Assembly: GCA_031386985.1 (NCBI GenBank)
Contig: JANNCV010000005.1
Span: 20,943 to 84,942, forward strand
Source: JANJUB01 sp031386985
GTDB lineage: Bacteria > Armatimonadota > Fimbriimonadia > Fimbriimonadales > Fimbriimonadaceae
Direction: 5' to 3'
Length of the DNA stretch: 64,000 nt
The position numbers were made by a program, and so were the translations under genes. This document shows, piece by piece, positions 18,158 to 26,393 of this stretch (the stretch's first letter is position 1; each line of letters starts with the position of its first letter). The notes below the pieces were generated by a model. The model searched no databases. It saw only the letters and a list, made by a program, of their open reading frames with translations, and was not told where the DNA came from.

Positions 18158-18246
18158 GACATAGGACGCTTTGACATAGGACCTATGACGTCGGACGCTC
18201 TGACATCGGGCACTCTGACGTCGGACGCTCTGACATCGCAAATCGC
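18158..18246 (+). repeat. Degenerate 15-bp tandem repeat, about six units
   Basis: Units follow GACRTMGGACGCTCT with variation: GACATAGGACGCTTT, GACATAGGACCTAT, GACGTCGGACGCTCT, GACATCGGGCACTCT, GACGTCGGACGCTCT, GACATCGCAAATCGC. GACGTC within units is palindromic. The array lies between the acetyltransferase stop and the propeller protein start, so it may affect the promoter or leader of the latter. Confidence 0.8.
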
Positions 18247-18285
18247 GACTTGTGATTAGGTAGGAATGAGGGGGACAATCAACCG

Positions 18286-19845
18286 ATGAGAAAATTCATT
18301 TACCTAACACTAGCAAGCCTTAGTGCGCTTGCGCCTTGTCAAAACGTGAAAATGGAATGGGTCAAAGAAGAATCCTATGGCAAATCCACTCTTCCACAAT
18401 ATGCCACCGGCTTAGATGATGCCAGTTTCGCCGTCCTGTCCGAAGTCACCCGATTTGGTCGGACCGATGGGATTTTGTGCAACTACGGCATGGATGGCAC
18501 AACTAACTGGGTTAAGACCCTTTGGAATACCAATCAGTTCAAAGCTGTCGCACTACTAAAGGGCGATAACGGCGATGTTTACGTCGTCGGAAGCGTCGGG
18601 GCAACGGGAAGTGAAGACACCTATGTCGCCCGAGTTGCTGCCAGCGGTGCCACCATTTGGGCTAAGCGATGGAATCAAAGCGTTGAGAACCGATCTGATT
18701 ATCCGATGGGTGCTTCGCTTGACGCAATGGGAAATGTTTATGTAACTGGGTCAGTTCATCAACAGTCCAGCAAGGTCAGCGATCTTAAGACTGCCTTCAT
18801 CTCCAAGATTTCTATGGATGGAGGTCTCGCCTATACAAAAACGTATTCGGGCGGAGATGCGAACTACGAGGGTTCTGAGGTCTCGGTGAACGCCGCTGGC
18901 CACGTTGCGGTCTGCGTTCAAAACACCCATGACTTGGTGTGGAAGTTGAACACGCAGGGCGGAACTGTATGGATCAAAACTCCGATCATCATTTCGGATT
19001 GCCAAGCCATCTTGATGGACAACTCAGGCAACATCTTCCTCGGTGGAACTCGCCTGAACTCAGCAACCGACGGAGCTCCGGCTGTTCAAAAGCTCGATAC
19101 CAACGGCGACCTTTTGTGGACCCGGTGGACGAACTTTGGCAGCGACGTTGATGCAATTGACCATGTTAACTCCTTGCATTTAGACGCGTTTAGCAATCTC
19201 TATGCAACCGGAACAGCAACGTCACTAAAGGGAACCGATTCCATGCTCCTCAAATATGCGCAGAATGGCGAGACCCTCGGCACGCGACTGAATAACTCAC
19301 AAGGCAGCAACAATGACACATCTACATGTGTAACCATTGGGTTGAACAATGAAATGTATCTCACCGGAGCGGTATCCAATGCGAAGAGCAGCGGTTTCTT
19401 CGCTTCCCGCCTGGATTCTGACTCATACTTCAACTGGAACCGAAACTCCTTGTTGATTCCCGGGGTTTACAATGATTATAAGGGCAGTGCCTTCAGCCCC
19501 CAAAGCGGCCAGCTGATGGTTATGATGTACAACGCTGATAGCGGGAATACCTTGCTTCAAGTTATGTCGCAAACTGCAATCGCCAAAGCCGACGCCTATA
19601 AGATGCTCCTGACCAGCGGGTCAATGCATGGCAGCTCGGTGCTGAATAACGACGTCTACGCGGCAGATGGCTCGGCTCTGTTAGTTAGCACAACTACGAG
19701 GGGAACCCTTACACTTTATGCCGATGGCACGTTTGATTACATGCCCGACACCAAGTTTACGGGAACTGACACCTTCACTTACCGGATCACCAAGCCCGGA
19801 CTTGATTCGTCCTTCCTCGCTACTGTAACAATCAACGTTCAGTAA
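18286..19845 (+). CDS. Secreted SBBP-type beta-propeller protein with C-terminal cadherin-like (Big) domain
   Basis: 519 residues with a signal peptide (MRKFIYLTLASLSALAPCQ). Repeated blades of the type DGDVYVVGSVGATGSEDTY, MGNVYVTGSV, SGNIFLGGTRL, FSNLYATGTA, with GxxxWxK strands between, match SBBP/beta-propeller repeats. Residues about 450-519 (SVLNNDVYAADG, GTLTLYADGTFDYMPD, FTGTDTFTYRI) are a typical VCBS/cadherin-like Big_9 domain. These occur in adhesion and surface proteins; a role is not otherwise shown. A strong hairpin terminator follows. Confidence 0.82.
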   Translation: MRKFIYLTLASLSALAPCQNVKMEWVKEESYGKSTLPQYATGLDDASFAVLSEVTRFGRTDGILCNYGMDGTTNWVKTLWNTNQFKAVALLKGDNGDVYVVGSVGATGSEDTYVARVAASGATIWAKRWNQSVENRSDYPMGASLDAMGNVYVTGSVHQQSSKVSDLKTAFISKISMDGGLAYTKTYSGGDANYEGSEVSVNAAGHVAVCVQNTHDLVWKLNTQGGTVWIKTPIIISDCQAILMDNSGNIFLGGTRLNSATDGAPAVQKLDTNGDLLWTRWTNFGSDVDAIDHVNSLHLDAFSNLYATGTATSLKGTDSMLLKYAQNGETLGTRLNNSQGSNNDTSTCVTIGLNNEMYLTGAVSNAKSSGFFASRLDSDSYFNWNRNSLLIPGVYNDYKGSAFSPQSGQLMVMMYNADSGNTLLQVMSQTAIAKADAYKMLLTSGSMHGSSVLNNDVYAADGSALLVSTTTRGTLTLYADGTFDYMPDTKFTGTDTFTYRITKPGLDSSFLATVTINVQ

Positions 19846-19874
19846 GCTAGCGGCGGTATCCACTGCCAATCTAA

Positions 19875-19905
19875 GCGGGCCCCTTTCATTGTAAAAGGGG
19901 CCCGC
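19875..19905. terminator. Hairpin terminator between convergent genes
   Basis: A perfect 12-bp stem GCGGGCCCCTTT / AAAGGGGCCCGC with a 7-nt loop lies between the convergent genes ending at 19845 and 19925. The T-run is weak on either strand, but the stem is very stable. Confidence 0.75.
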
Positions 19906-19924
19906 TCTGTTCGGTGCTCGGTAG

Positions 19925-20326
19925 CTATGCTTTGCTGTCATCCAAAGCCGGAACGTCCGGCTCTGCGGAAACGGGAGGGTGCGGCTTGCCTGATTGCGCC
20001 GCCGCCTGTATTAAATGTATCAAACCTGCCCCGCCATCATCGGCGTGAATCACTGAATGCGCCGCTGGATGGCTCGCGTGGTCTTCGTGCGAGGAGATCA
20101 AAATAACCTTCAAAAGGCCAGCAGCACGCACTTCGCCAAGCGTAATCCATTCATCCGCCTCCAAGCCTTCGGCCGATACTACCAAAACGCCGCGCTCCGA
20201 AATGAGTGAAACGGCTTCAGCCAAAGACTCGGCTCCGCCCGCCACTTGTAAGGATGCGCCGTTGCACAAAACACTAACCAATCCCTCACGGATTACTTCG
20301 TCTCGACAAGCAACTGCGATCTCCAT
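19925..20326 (-). CDS. Degenerate response-regulator receiver-like protein
   Basis: About 133 residues from ATG 20326; the open frame extends upstream into repeat DNA and is not supported there. The pattern MEIAVACRDEVIREGLVSVL, GAESLAEAVSLI, VLVVSAEGL, KVILISSHED follows the alternating strand/helix layout of a CheY-like receiver domain. The phospho-acceptor Asp expected at the end of strand 3 is replaced (VVSAEG). It therefore looks like a pseudo-receiver that cannot be phosphorylated in the normal way (inference). The C-terminus is a short Pro/acidic tail. No kinase or output partner is adjacent. Confidence 0.55.
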   Translation of the reverse strand: MEIAVACRDEVIREGLVSVLCNGASLQVAGGAESLAEAVSLISERGVLVVSAEGLEADEWITLGEVRAAGLLKVILISSHEDHASHPAAHSVIHADDGGAGLIHLIQAAAQSGKPHPPVSAEPDVPALDDSKA

Positions 20327-20371
20327 GCTGTAATTATGCCTCAAATCCAGTGCCACCGCATGCGGCCCGAA

Positions 20372-20474
20372 CTCCCTTCTCCCTGTTTCAGGTAGAAGGG
20401 CTGGGGATGAGGGTGCGTGTTGGAAGGCCATGATTGTAAGCGAGCCAACGTTTCCAAATCACCCGGAACCCTCA
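20372..20474. repeat. Intergenic 103-bp repeat, copy 1
   Basis: Begins CTCCCTTCTCCCTG and ends GGAACCCTCACC. It is about 90% identical to the copy at 20531-20636. It belongs to the GC-rich CCCTCTCCC...GGGTGAGGG type of intergenic repeat with internal hairpin potential. Between the copies is an imperfect hairpin (CCCCCTCTCCCTTTGG paired with CCAAAAGGAGAGGGGG). Confidence 0.85.
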
Positions 20475-20530
20475 CCCCCCTACCCCCTCTCCCTTTGGCA
20501 CAGACATCCAAAAGGAGAGGGGGATTCTGC

Positions 20531-20636
20531 CTCCCTTCTCCCTGTTTCAGGGAGAAGAGCTGGGGATGAGGGTGCGCGTTGGAAGACCATGATTTGCAAG
20601 CGAGCCAACGTTTCCAAATCATCCGGAACCCTCACC
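20531..20636. repeat. Intergenic 103-bp repeat, copy 2
   Basis: Direct copy of 20372-20474, in the same orientation, with a few substitutions and small indels. It lies 90 bp before the PEP-CTERM gene start, within a 399-bp stretch that holds no gene. Confidence 0.85.
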
Positions 20637-20725
20637 GCTGGGCGACAATCCGGCACAATTACCAGTCCACACTCGGAGAAACCCTGCTAAACTGCTTGTG
20701 GGAAACTATCTCAGTTGAATTTATC

Positions 20726-21337
20726 ATGAAACAAATCATCCTCACCCTAACCCTTGCTGGCGCTACATTAAGCGGTGCGCAAACTCTTACGACCCTGCCT
20801 CCGAACAACGGCTCCGGTGGGATCTTCTTCGACCTAACCCCGGCTTCGAGTGCACTCAGCTTTAACTCGTTTGCAACGTACTTCTCCTCCGTCGCCAGCA
20901 CGGCCGTCTCGGTGCAGGTTTATACGCGCCCTGGGTCGTATGTTGGATTTCAAACCGGTTCGGCCGGATGGACACTTTCCGAAACCGTTGCGGGATTTTC
21001 CGCCGGTGGAACCGTAAAGTCGGCTCCCCTGGTGCTCACCAGCCCCATTATCTTGGGGGCGGGAACCACCACCGGAATCTATCTCCACTCCATCACCACC
21101 GGCGGCGGAATCCGCTATCAAGGCACCGGCACAACCGCGACGACCTCCTTTAGCAACGCCGATATCACCTTGTTCAGCGCCCATTCGCGAACCGGGGCGG
21201 TGGCCTTCGCAGGCACACTCTTCACCCCTCGCGCTTTCTCGGGTGATATTAACTACACCGCAGTCCCCGAGCCCGCAACCCTGGCCGCGCTTGGACTAGG
21301 CGTCGCCGCGCTACTGCGACGTCGCCGCAAGGCATAA
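20726..21337 (+). CDS. PEP-CTERM sorting-domain protein
   Basis: 203 residues. N-terminal signal peptide (MKQIILTLTLAGATLSGAQ). The C-terminus is a complete PEP-CTERM tripartite signal: VPEPATLAALGLGVAALL followed by RRRRKA. Such proteins are cleaved and sorted by an exosortase (EpsH family) to the cell surface or exopolysaccharide. The mature region is a beta-rich domain of about 160 residues without a named motif. The ATG at 20726 has no clear Shine-Dalgarno. No exosortase is visible in this window. Terminator follows. Confidence 0.9.
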   Translation: MKQIILTLTLAGATLSGAQTLTTLPPNNGSGGIFFDLTPASSALSFNSFATYFSSVASTAVSVQVYTRPGSYVGFQTGSAGWTLSETVAGFSAGGTVKSAPLVLTSPIILGAGTTTGIYLHSITTGGGIRYQGTGTTATTSFSNADITLFSAHSRTGAVAFAGTLFTPRAFSGDINYTAVPEPATLAALGLGVAALLRRRRKA

Positions 21338-21361
21338 GCGGATCGCGACGTACGCGATAAA

Positions 21362-21395
21362 GGCCCTCGCTCTAATGAGCGGGGGCCCACTTTTT
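21362..21395 (+). terminator. Rho-independent terminator after the PEP-CTERM gene
   Basis: Stem GGCCCTCGCT / AGCGGGGGCC (one G-T wobble), 6-nt loop, then five T after CAC. Confidence 0.85.
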
Positions 21396-21401
21396 CGCAG
21401 A

Positions 21402-21500
21402 CTATGCCGCTTGCGGCAGAGATTGGGAGCCGAACACGATGATCACGGGTTCGCAACCGGGAGTGCTCATCGTGCCGCGGTGCGAGCGGACCATCTAGGT
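21402..21500 (-). pseudogene. C-terminal remnant of an Fn3-type protein
   Basis: The minus strand reads ATG at 21494 to TAG at 21402, 30 codons: MVRSHRGTMSTPGCEP, then VIIVFGSQSLPQAA. This matches the C-terminus of the intact gene at 25406-26041 (MVRSQRGDQVSQGSEP, VLIVFGTQNMSQAA). Just upstream the intact ATYM has become AT-stop-M (TAC to TAG). It sits 12 nt after the stop of the first fibre-like gene, suggesting that a rearrangement replaced the rest of the Fn3 gene. Confidence 0.75.
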
Positions 21501-21506
21501 CGCGTT

Positions 21507-23060
21507 CTACTTCGCCTTCGGCTTGATTACCTTCTTCGCCCGCTCCGGATCGTAGTTCATCCCGCGCTCGGGGCCGAGGCCGTAGAACTCGGGGTGTTGG
21601 TAGGTGCCACGTTCGAGGCCTTCCTTATCCACCTCCACGGGCGCGCCGCGCTTTTGAACCCACAAGTCGTTGCGTACCGCCTTGACCTCCCACGAGACCT
21701 TGACGGACGGCTTGTTCGTGCGGATGACGAAACGGTTGTTGCGGACTTCCCGAACCACCTTCGCCAGCACGAAGTCGTCACTGTCGTCAATCACGGTGAG
21801 TGTGTACCTCGGGTCTTTGTTGATCTCCTCGAAGTAGTCGGGGAGCGCGATGGTGGCGTAGCCCCTAGCGTCGGTGACCACGTTGCCGTTGTACACGTTC
21901 TGGGGCTCCGGCCCTTCGTGGGAGTAGTGGAGCAGGTACTTGTTCTCGGGGTCGAACGGATGGTCAATGCGGAATGTTTTTGTGCCGGAAGCACCGGAGC
22001 GGCCGAAAGCGTAGAGCCCATAGCCAGCACTTTGGGCTGTGCCTACCACGCCGAAGGTAGGGCCGCTGGCGGTGGCAAAGCCGTCGACGCCGCGCCCGCT
22101 CGGGCTGTTGCTCACGCCCGCAAGCCCTACGGTGACGCCGCTGGCGGCGGTGGCATGGCCCAGAACACCGATGCCGGACGAGCTGTCACTCCGCCCATAC
22201 ATGCCGTAGGTGGTGCCGCTGGAGGCAGGGGCCCAGCCATAGACGCCGGTCCCGCCCGTGCTGTAGCTCTGGCCGTACACACCGTAGCTGATGCCGCTGG
22301 TGGCGCCGGCCAGGCCGAGGACGCCAAGCCCGGACGTGCTAGAGCTCAGGCCGTACACACCGTAGGAGGAGCCCGTGCTGGCGGTAGCATAGCCGAGGAC
22401 GCCATAGGAGCCGCCAGCCGTGGACGCGTTCTCGCCCCGGATGATGTGGGTGGCACTTGTTCCGCTGAGGGTCAGTGGGACAGGGATGGACTGCAAGAAA
22501 GCGGTGCTGTCCAAGCCGTCGAGCAGATTGGCGTTGACCCCGGTCAAGCCCGATCCGTTGCCCGAGAACACTCCCGTCGCAGAAACGTTGCCTTCGCCGA
22601 AAAGAGCGAATCCCCCTGGACTAAGATTTCGGCCATAGACCCCGTAGTTGAGGCCGGTCGTCGCATTCGATGACCCTTGGATTCCCTTTCCCGTCGGGCT
22701 GTTCGTGGTGAAAAACCCTCCCACCGTAAACCCGCTCGTGGCAACGGCGATTCCGGCGATGCCTCTTCCGGTCGTGCTGAACGATTGGAAGAGACCGCCG
22801 TAAGTTACGCCGGAGGTAGCCGACGCATTCCCCAATACGCCGCGCCCGGATGTGCTCGCAGAGCGGAAGTCTCCGCCGAAAGCAATGCCAGTCGGCGTGC
22901 TTGAGTAGCCAACCATGATCCCCGCCTTCGCGGTGCCGGTTATATTCGAGTGCCCGGTCTGTGGAGTCCCGGGGGTTGTGGCTTGGAGGTTGACGGAGCC
23001 TTGGAAGGCAACGCCCGCGCCGACGACAGCGGTGGCGGCGAGTAAGAGTGATTTTTTCAT
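21507..23060 (-). CDS. Secreted fibre-like repeat protein, paralogue 1
   Basis: 517 residues. Signal peptide MKKSLLLAATAVVGAGVAFQ is shared almost exactly with paralogue 2. Residues 21-60 (SVNLQATTPGTPQTGH, TGTAKAG) are conserved across the family. About 60-360 is a Gly/Ser/Tyr-rich array with a 26-residue period (for example YGVYGQSYSTGGTGVYGWAP and YGMYGRSDSSSGIGVLGHAT), interrupted by a tail-fibre-like SGNGSGLTGVNANLLDGLDS. The last 155 residues (DHPFDPENKYLLHY, NGNVVTDARGYATIALPDYF, VSWEVKAVRND, YQHPEFYGLGPERG) form a conserved terminal domain with a basic tail. I know this domain from uncharacterised fibre-like bacterial proteins. Probably a surface fibre or adhesin (inference). Confidence 0.8.
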   Translation of the reverse strand: MKKSLLLAATAVVGAGVAFQGSVNLQATTPGTPQTGHSNITGTAKAGIMVGYSSTPTGIAFGGDFRSASTSGRGVLGNASATSGVTYGGLFQSFSTTGRGIAGIAVATSGFTVGGFFTTNSPTGKGIQGSSNATTGLNYGVYGRNLSPGGFALFGEGNVSATGVFSGNGSGLTGVNANLLDGLDSTAFLQSIPVPLTLSGTSATHIIRGENASTAGGSYGVLGYATASTGSSYGVYGLSSSTSGLGVLGLAGATSGISYGVYGQSYSTGGTGVYGWAPASSGTTYGMYGRSDSSSGIGVLGHATAASGVTVGLAGVSNSPSGRGVDGFATASGPTFGVVGTAQSAGYGLYAFGRSGASGTKTFRIDHPFDPENKYLLHYSHEGPEPQNVYNGNVVTDARGYATIALPDYFEEINKDPRYTLTVIDDSDDFVLAKVVREVRNNRFVIRTNKPSVKVSWEVKAVRNDLWVQKRGAPVEVDKEGLERGTYQHPEFYGLGPERGMNYDPERAKKVIKPKAK

Positions 23061-23091
23061 AAGTTCCTCTGTGGAACTTGTATCTTATCAC
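23061..23091 (-). promoter_or_regulatory. Promoter-like block and start-proximal hairpin of fibre paralogue 1
   Basis: Reading the minus strand: TAAGAT (-10-like, 23087-23082), ACA, then AAGTTCC-ACAGA-GGAACTT directly abutting the ATG. This is a perfect 7-bp inverted repeat whose loop and 3' arm contain the ribosome-binding GAGGA. The block TAAGATACAAGTTCC is shared with paralogue 2 and nearly with paralogue 3. If TAAGAT is the -10, the transcript would start almost at the hairpin. Confidence 0.6.
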
Positions 23092-23120
23092 AGCTTTGGC
23101 GTAAATGAAGCTGAATAAAG

Positions 23121-23147
23121 CAAAAACCCCGCTTAGGAGGCGGGGTG
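23121..23147 (-). terminator. Terminator of fibre paralogue 2
   Basis: Minus strand: ACCCCGC / GCGGGGT stem (7 bp) with a 7-nt loop followed by five T, 22 bp beyond the paralogue 2 stop codon. Confidence 0.85.
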
Positions 23148-23168
23148 TTTGTCGTTGTTAGGGGGCGG

Positions 23169-25157
23169 CTACTTTGCCTTCGGCTTGATCGGCCTCTTCT
23201 CCCGCTGCGGATCGTAGTTCATTCCGCGCTCTGGGCCGAGGTTGTAGAGCTCGGGATGTTGGTATTTGCCTTTCTCAACCCCCTGCTTGTCTTCCACCTC
23301 CTTTGGCGGATTCCGGCGAACCCACAGATCGTTGCGGTCGGCATCAACTCGCCACGAAACCTCGACCTTTGGAGCGCTGGTTCGAATCAAGAAGCGGCCA
23401 TCCTTGATCTTCAGTGCAACTTTTGCAATCACAAAGTCATCCGTGTTCTTGCCATCCACCACCGTCAGTTGGTATTTGAAGTTCGCGTTGATCTCGGCAA
23501 AGTAATCGGGAAGCTCCACCCAGGCGTAGCCCTTGGCGTCGGTAACCACATTCCCAACATAGAAGTTCTGGGGCACCGGGCTCTCGGTTGCGTAGTGGAG
23601 GAGATACTTGTTCTCGGGATCGAACGGGTGGTCGATGCGGAAGGCTTTGATCGACGCCCCGATCCGCCCAGTGGCAAAGATGCCCCACCCGCTCGGGCTG
23701 ACGCTCTGCCCCAACACGCCGTAAGTCGGGCCGCTGCCGGCACCGGCATAGCCGGAGACCGCGCGCCCGGACGTACTGAGGCTATCAAAGCGGCCGCCGT
23801 AAGTGATGCCGCTGCTGGCGGAAACACCGTAGACGCCTGCGGCACCCTCGGACGTGCTGGAAGTTGTGCCTTGGACGCCGAAGGTGATGCCGGTGGAGGC
23901 GGAGGCCCAGCCGTGGACGCCGCGCCCGTCCGTGCCGGAAGCGGTGCCACGAACGCCTAAGCCGAACTCACCGGTCGCTGTGCCTATCACTCCATCGTAG
24001 CCGTTGCCTAGGACGCCGACGAAGCCACCGCTACCGTAAACCCCGGTTCCAGAGCTGCTGTTGCTCTGGCCGTACACGCCGCGCCCGGTTGAGCTGCTGC
24101 CGTAGACGCCCGCCCCTTCCGGGCTGACACCCCGGCCTTGCACGCCGTAGTTGGCGCCGGTGTTCGCGATGGACTCGCCGTAGACACCGCGCCCGGACGG
24201 GCTGACACTCAGGCCGTACACGCCGGAGGTGAAACCGCTTCCGGCGCCGGCCTGGCCGTAAACGCCGCGCCCGGAATCGCTGTAACTCTCCCCATACACA
24301 CCGTTGGTGACGCCGGTGCCAGCACGGACCTCGCCGAAGACGCCGCGCCCTTCCGTGCTGTCGCTCCGGCCGAACACGCCGTTGGTCACGCCCGCGCCAC
24401 TAGAGGTGACCCCGACCACGCCGCTCCCATCCGGGCTCTGGGTCCGGCCGAGCACCCCGAAGACCTCTCCGCTGGCGGCGGTGGACTGGCCGGAGATGCC
24501 GACGGCGCCAGGGAACGCCGAGGCGTTCACCCCGCTGATGATGTGGGTGTCACTCGTCCCGCTGAGCGTGAGCGGCACGGGGATGGACTGCAGGAACGCG
24601 GACGAACTGAGTCCGCCCAGCAGAGCGGCGTTCACGCTTGTCAGCCCTGACCCGTTGCCCGAAATGACCCCGCTCGCCGCCATGTTGCCGTCGGAGAAAA
24701 CGCCATAACCACTAGGACTGGTGGCCCTACCATAAACGCCGTAAGTTGTTCCAGACGCGGCGGTGGCTTGACCGTAAACTCCAAAACCCGCAACGCTAAG
24801 GCTTGAGAAGAATCCGCCGTAAGTGTTACCCGTCGCATTCTGAGCAATCCCCGCGACGCCTCTTCCGGCGTTGCTAAAGGATTGGAACAATCCGCCGTAG
24901 GTTGCACCCGTGGTTGCGGACGCATTCCCCAATACGCCGCGCCCGGATGTGCTCGCAGAGCGGAAGTCCCCGCCAAAGGCGATACCGGTGGGCGTACTTG
25001 AATATCCAACCATGATCCCCGCCTTCGCGGTGCCCGTGACATTCAAGTGCCCGGTCTGGGGAGTCCCGGGGGTGGTGGGTTGTAGGTTGACTGAGCCTTG
25101 GAAGGCAACGCCCGCGCCGACGACGGCGGTGGCGGCGAGTAAGAGTGATTTTTTCAT
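23169..25157 (-). CDS. Secreted fibre-like repeat protein, paralogue 2
   Basis: 662 residues. The N-terminal 90 residues are nearly identical to paralogue 1, as is the last 155-residue domain (RIDHPFDPENKYLLHYATES, GYAWVELPDYFAEIN, GMNYDPQREKRPIKPKAK). The central repeat region is about 145 residues longer, with more 26-residue units and some shortened ones (GVYGSSSTGRGVYGQS). The insert SGNGSGLTSVNAALLGGLSS is conserved at the same relative place. Length difference by whole units points to repeat expansion or contraction. Likely exported by Sec. Confidence 0.8.
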   Translation of the reverse strand: MKKSLLLAATAVVGAGVAFQGSVNLQPTTPGTPQTGHLNVTGTAKAGIMVGYSSTPTGIAFGGDFRSASTSGRGVLGNASATTGATYGGLFQSFSNAGRGVAGIAQNATGNTYGGFFSSLSVAGFGVYGQATAASGTTYGVYGRATSPSGYGVFSDGNMAASGVISGNGSGLTSVNAALLGGLSSSAFLQSIPVPLTLSGTSDTHIISGVNASAFPGAVGISGQSTAASGEVFGVLGRTQSPDGSGVVGVTSSGAGVTNGVFGRSDSTEGRGVFGEVRAGTGVTNGVYGESYSDSGRGVYGQAGAGSGFTSGVYGLSVSPSGRGVYGESIANTGANYGVQGRGVSPEGAGVYGSSSTGRGVYGQSNSSSGTGVYGSGGFVGVLGNGYDGVIGTATGEFGLGVRGTASGTDGRGVHGWASASTGITFGVQGTTSSTSEGAAGVYGVSASSGITYGGRFDSLSTSGRAVSGYAGAGSGPTYGVLGQSVSPSGWGIFATGRIGASIKAFRIDHPFDPENKYLLHYATESPVPQNFYVGNVVTDAKGYAWVELPDYFAEINANFKYQLTVVDGKNTDDFVIAKVALKIKDGRFLIRTSAPKVEVSWRVDADRNDLWVRRNPPKEVEDKQGVEKGKYQHPELYNLGPERGMNYDPQREKRPIKPKAK

Positions 25158-25186
25158 TAGTTCCTCGGTGGAACTTGTATCTTATC
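25158..25186 (-). promoter_or_regulatory. Promoter-like block and start-proximal hairpin of fibre paralogue 2
   Basis: Minus strand: TAAGAT, ACA, AGTTCC-ACCGA-GGAACT, then A and the ATG. A 6-bp perfect stem brackets the GAGGA ribosome-binding site. The loop differs from paralogue 1 (ACCGA versus ACAGA) while the arms are kept. Upstream GCCAAA-n3-GTGA is also shared with paralogue 1. Confidence 0.6.
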
Positions 25187-25344
25187 ACACGTTTGGCTAA
25201 TGAGCGAAGACATTCGGCGCAGAGGGCGGGTTCTGGGAACAATCGAAGCTCGTTGGCTGTCACACGTCCGGGCCAAAGGCACCTCTCCCGTTCCGGCGGT
25301 CCAACCTAACGGCTTCTAGCCAACCGTCCGAGCTCAAAACAAAT

Positions 25345-25369
25345 AAAAAAACCCCGCCGGTGGGCGGGG
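25345..25369 (-). terminator. Terminator of the Fn3-type gene
   Basis: Minus strand: CCCCGCC-CACC-GGCGGGG followed by seven T, located 37 bp past the stop of the gene at 25406-26041. Confidence 0.9.
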
Positions 25370-25405
25370 AGGGGAGTTCCTCTATCTCGGGATAGAAGAG
25401 CGTTG

Positions 25406-26041
25406 CTAGGCTGCTTGCGACATGTTCTGCGTGCCGAACACGATGAGTACGGGCTCGGAGCCTTGCGAAACTTGGTCGCCGCGTTGCGAGCGGACCATGT
25501 AGGTGGCGCTGGTGGTGCCCGCCGTTAGCGTTCCATCAATGAACTGCTTCTTCGCCGTCGAACCGATTTGCGTCCAAGCTTGGGTGGAAAGCCTTCGCCA
25601 TACGGTGAAGAACTGGGCATTTCGAACGGTGCCCTTCCAAGTGATCTGGATGGTGCCGTCGTTGCGCAAATGGGCGGCTACGTCGGTAACATCGGTAGGG
25701 GGACCGGCGGGGCTGGGCAGAGCGGGTGAAGGAATCTCGGCCAGAGCATAAATCTCGGTCGGATCATCATTCGACTCAGCCTTAGCCTTAATGGCGGCCA
25801 AGCACTCGGCCGAGACCGCTCGGAAAGTTGCCCAAGCTGAATCCGAGAGTTCGAATTTCGCTCTGGCGACGTTTCGAGCCGCATTGGCCGTGTTGATGGA
25901 TGCATTGAGGGCGTTAGCTGCGGCAATATAAGCCGTAGATTGCGCCGCCGACATACCAATCGGGGCCGGGGTCGAAAAGGGCGTCAAGTGTGCTTGTCCC
26001 CAAGCGTTGGCGCCATTTTTTGTATTTGGTACGATTCCCAT
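25406..26041 (-). CDS. Fibronectin type III-like domain protein
   Basis: About 211 residues from ATG 26041, which is preceded by a near-perfect Shine-Dalgarno (GGAGGTGATCTC); 15 upstream in-frame codons are therefore not used. No signal peptide. Residues 30-110 are an Ala-rich helical region (STAYIAAANALNASINTANA, ARNVARAKFELSDSAW). Residues about 120-205 form an Fn3-like sandwich (GTIQITWKGTVRNAQFFTVW, WTQIGSTAKKQFIDGTL, TYMVRSQRGDQVS). This helical-plus-Fn3 layout is common in uncharacterised environmental bacterial proteins. A C-terminal remnant of a relative lies at 21402-21500. Confidence 0.75.
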   Translation of the reverse strand: MGIVPNTKNGANAWGQAHLTPFSTPAPIGMSAAQSTAYIAAANALNASINTANAARNVARAKFELSDSAWATFRAVSAECLAAIKAKAESNDDPTEIYALAEIPSPALPSPAGPPTDVTDVAAHLRNDGTIQITWKGTVRNAQFFTVWRRLSTQAWTQIGSTAKKQFIDGTLTAGTTSATYMVRSQRGDQVSQGSEPVLIVFGTQNMSQAA

Positions 26042-26204
26042 GAGATCACCTCCGTGGGGCCTCAGCGCTGTTCTTTTCCTTTTCACGATTGAAAGAAGAC
26101 GACTTCGATCTGCGACATTAAAGTTATCGGCTATCCCGGTAATTTTCTTAGGGTATTTCTAAGAAAAGTGCCGCTCAGACTCTAAATTATTCGAATCGGG
26201 CTCT

Positions 26205-26393
26205 CTGCGATTCGCGAAATTGTTTGTGTGATTCGAATAATTGTCCCCGCGATTCGCGAAACTGTCTGTGCGATTCGAATAATTGTCAGCGCGATCCGAA
26301 TCATAACTCTTGTGATTCGCGAAATTGTTACGACGATTCGACTCATAACCCGTGCGATTCCCGAAATTGTCTGTCCGATTAGCGAAACACTCA
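26205..26393. repeat. 21-bp tandem array, nine units (locus A1)
   Basis: Nine 21-bp units alternate two cores: GATTCGCGAAATTGT (palindrome TTCGCGAA) and GATTCGAATAATTGT or GATTCGAATCATAAC (TTCGAA palindrome), giving a 42-bp higher-order period in the first part. There are no unique spacers, so it is not a CRISPR. A second, shorter array with the same flank is at 30446-30550. Confidence 0.9.

Noticed and set aside
21375..22673. Long rightward frame opposite fibre paralogue 1
   Set aside because: Antisense shadow of the repetitive, GC-rich fibre gene; Arg/Ala/Val-rich with no signal or family feature. The same holds for other long frames opposite the fibre genes.
26205..26393. CRISPR-like array
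   Set aside because: Units are contiguous 21-bp repeats without unique spacers and there are no cas genes.
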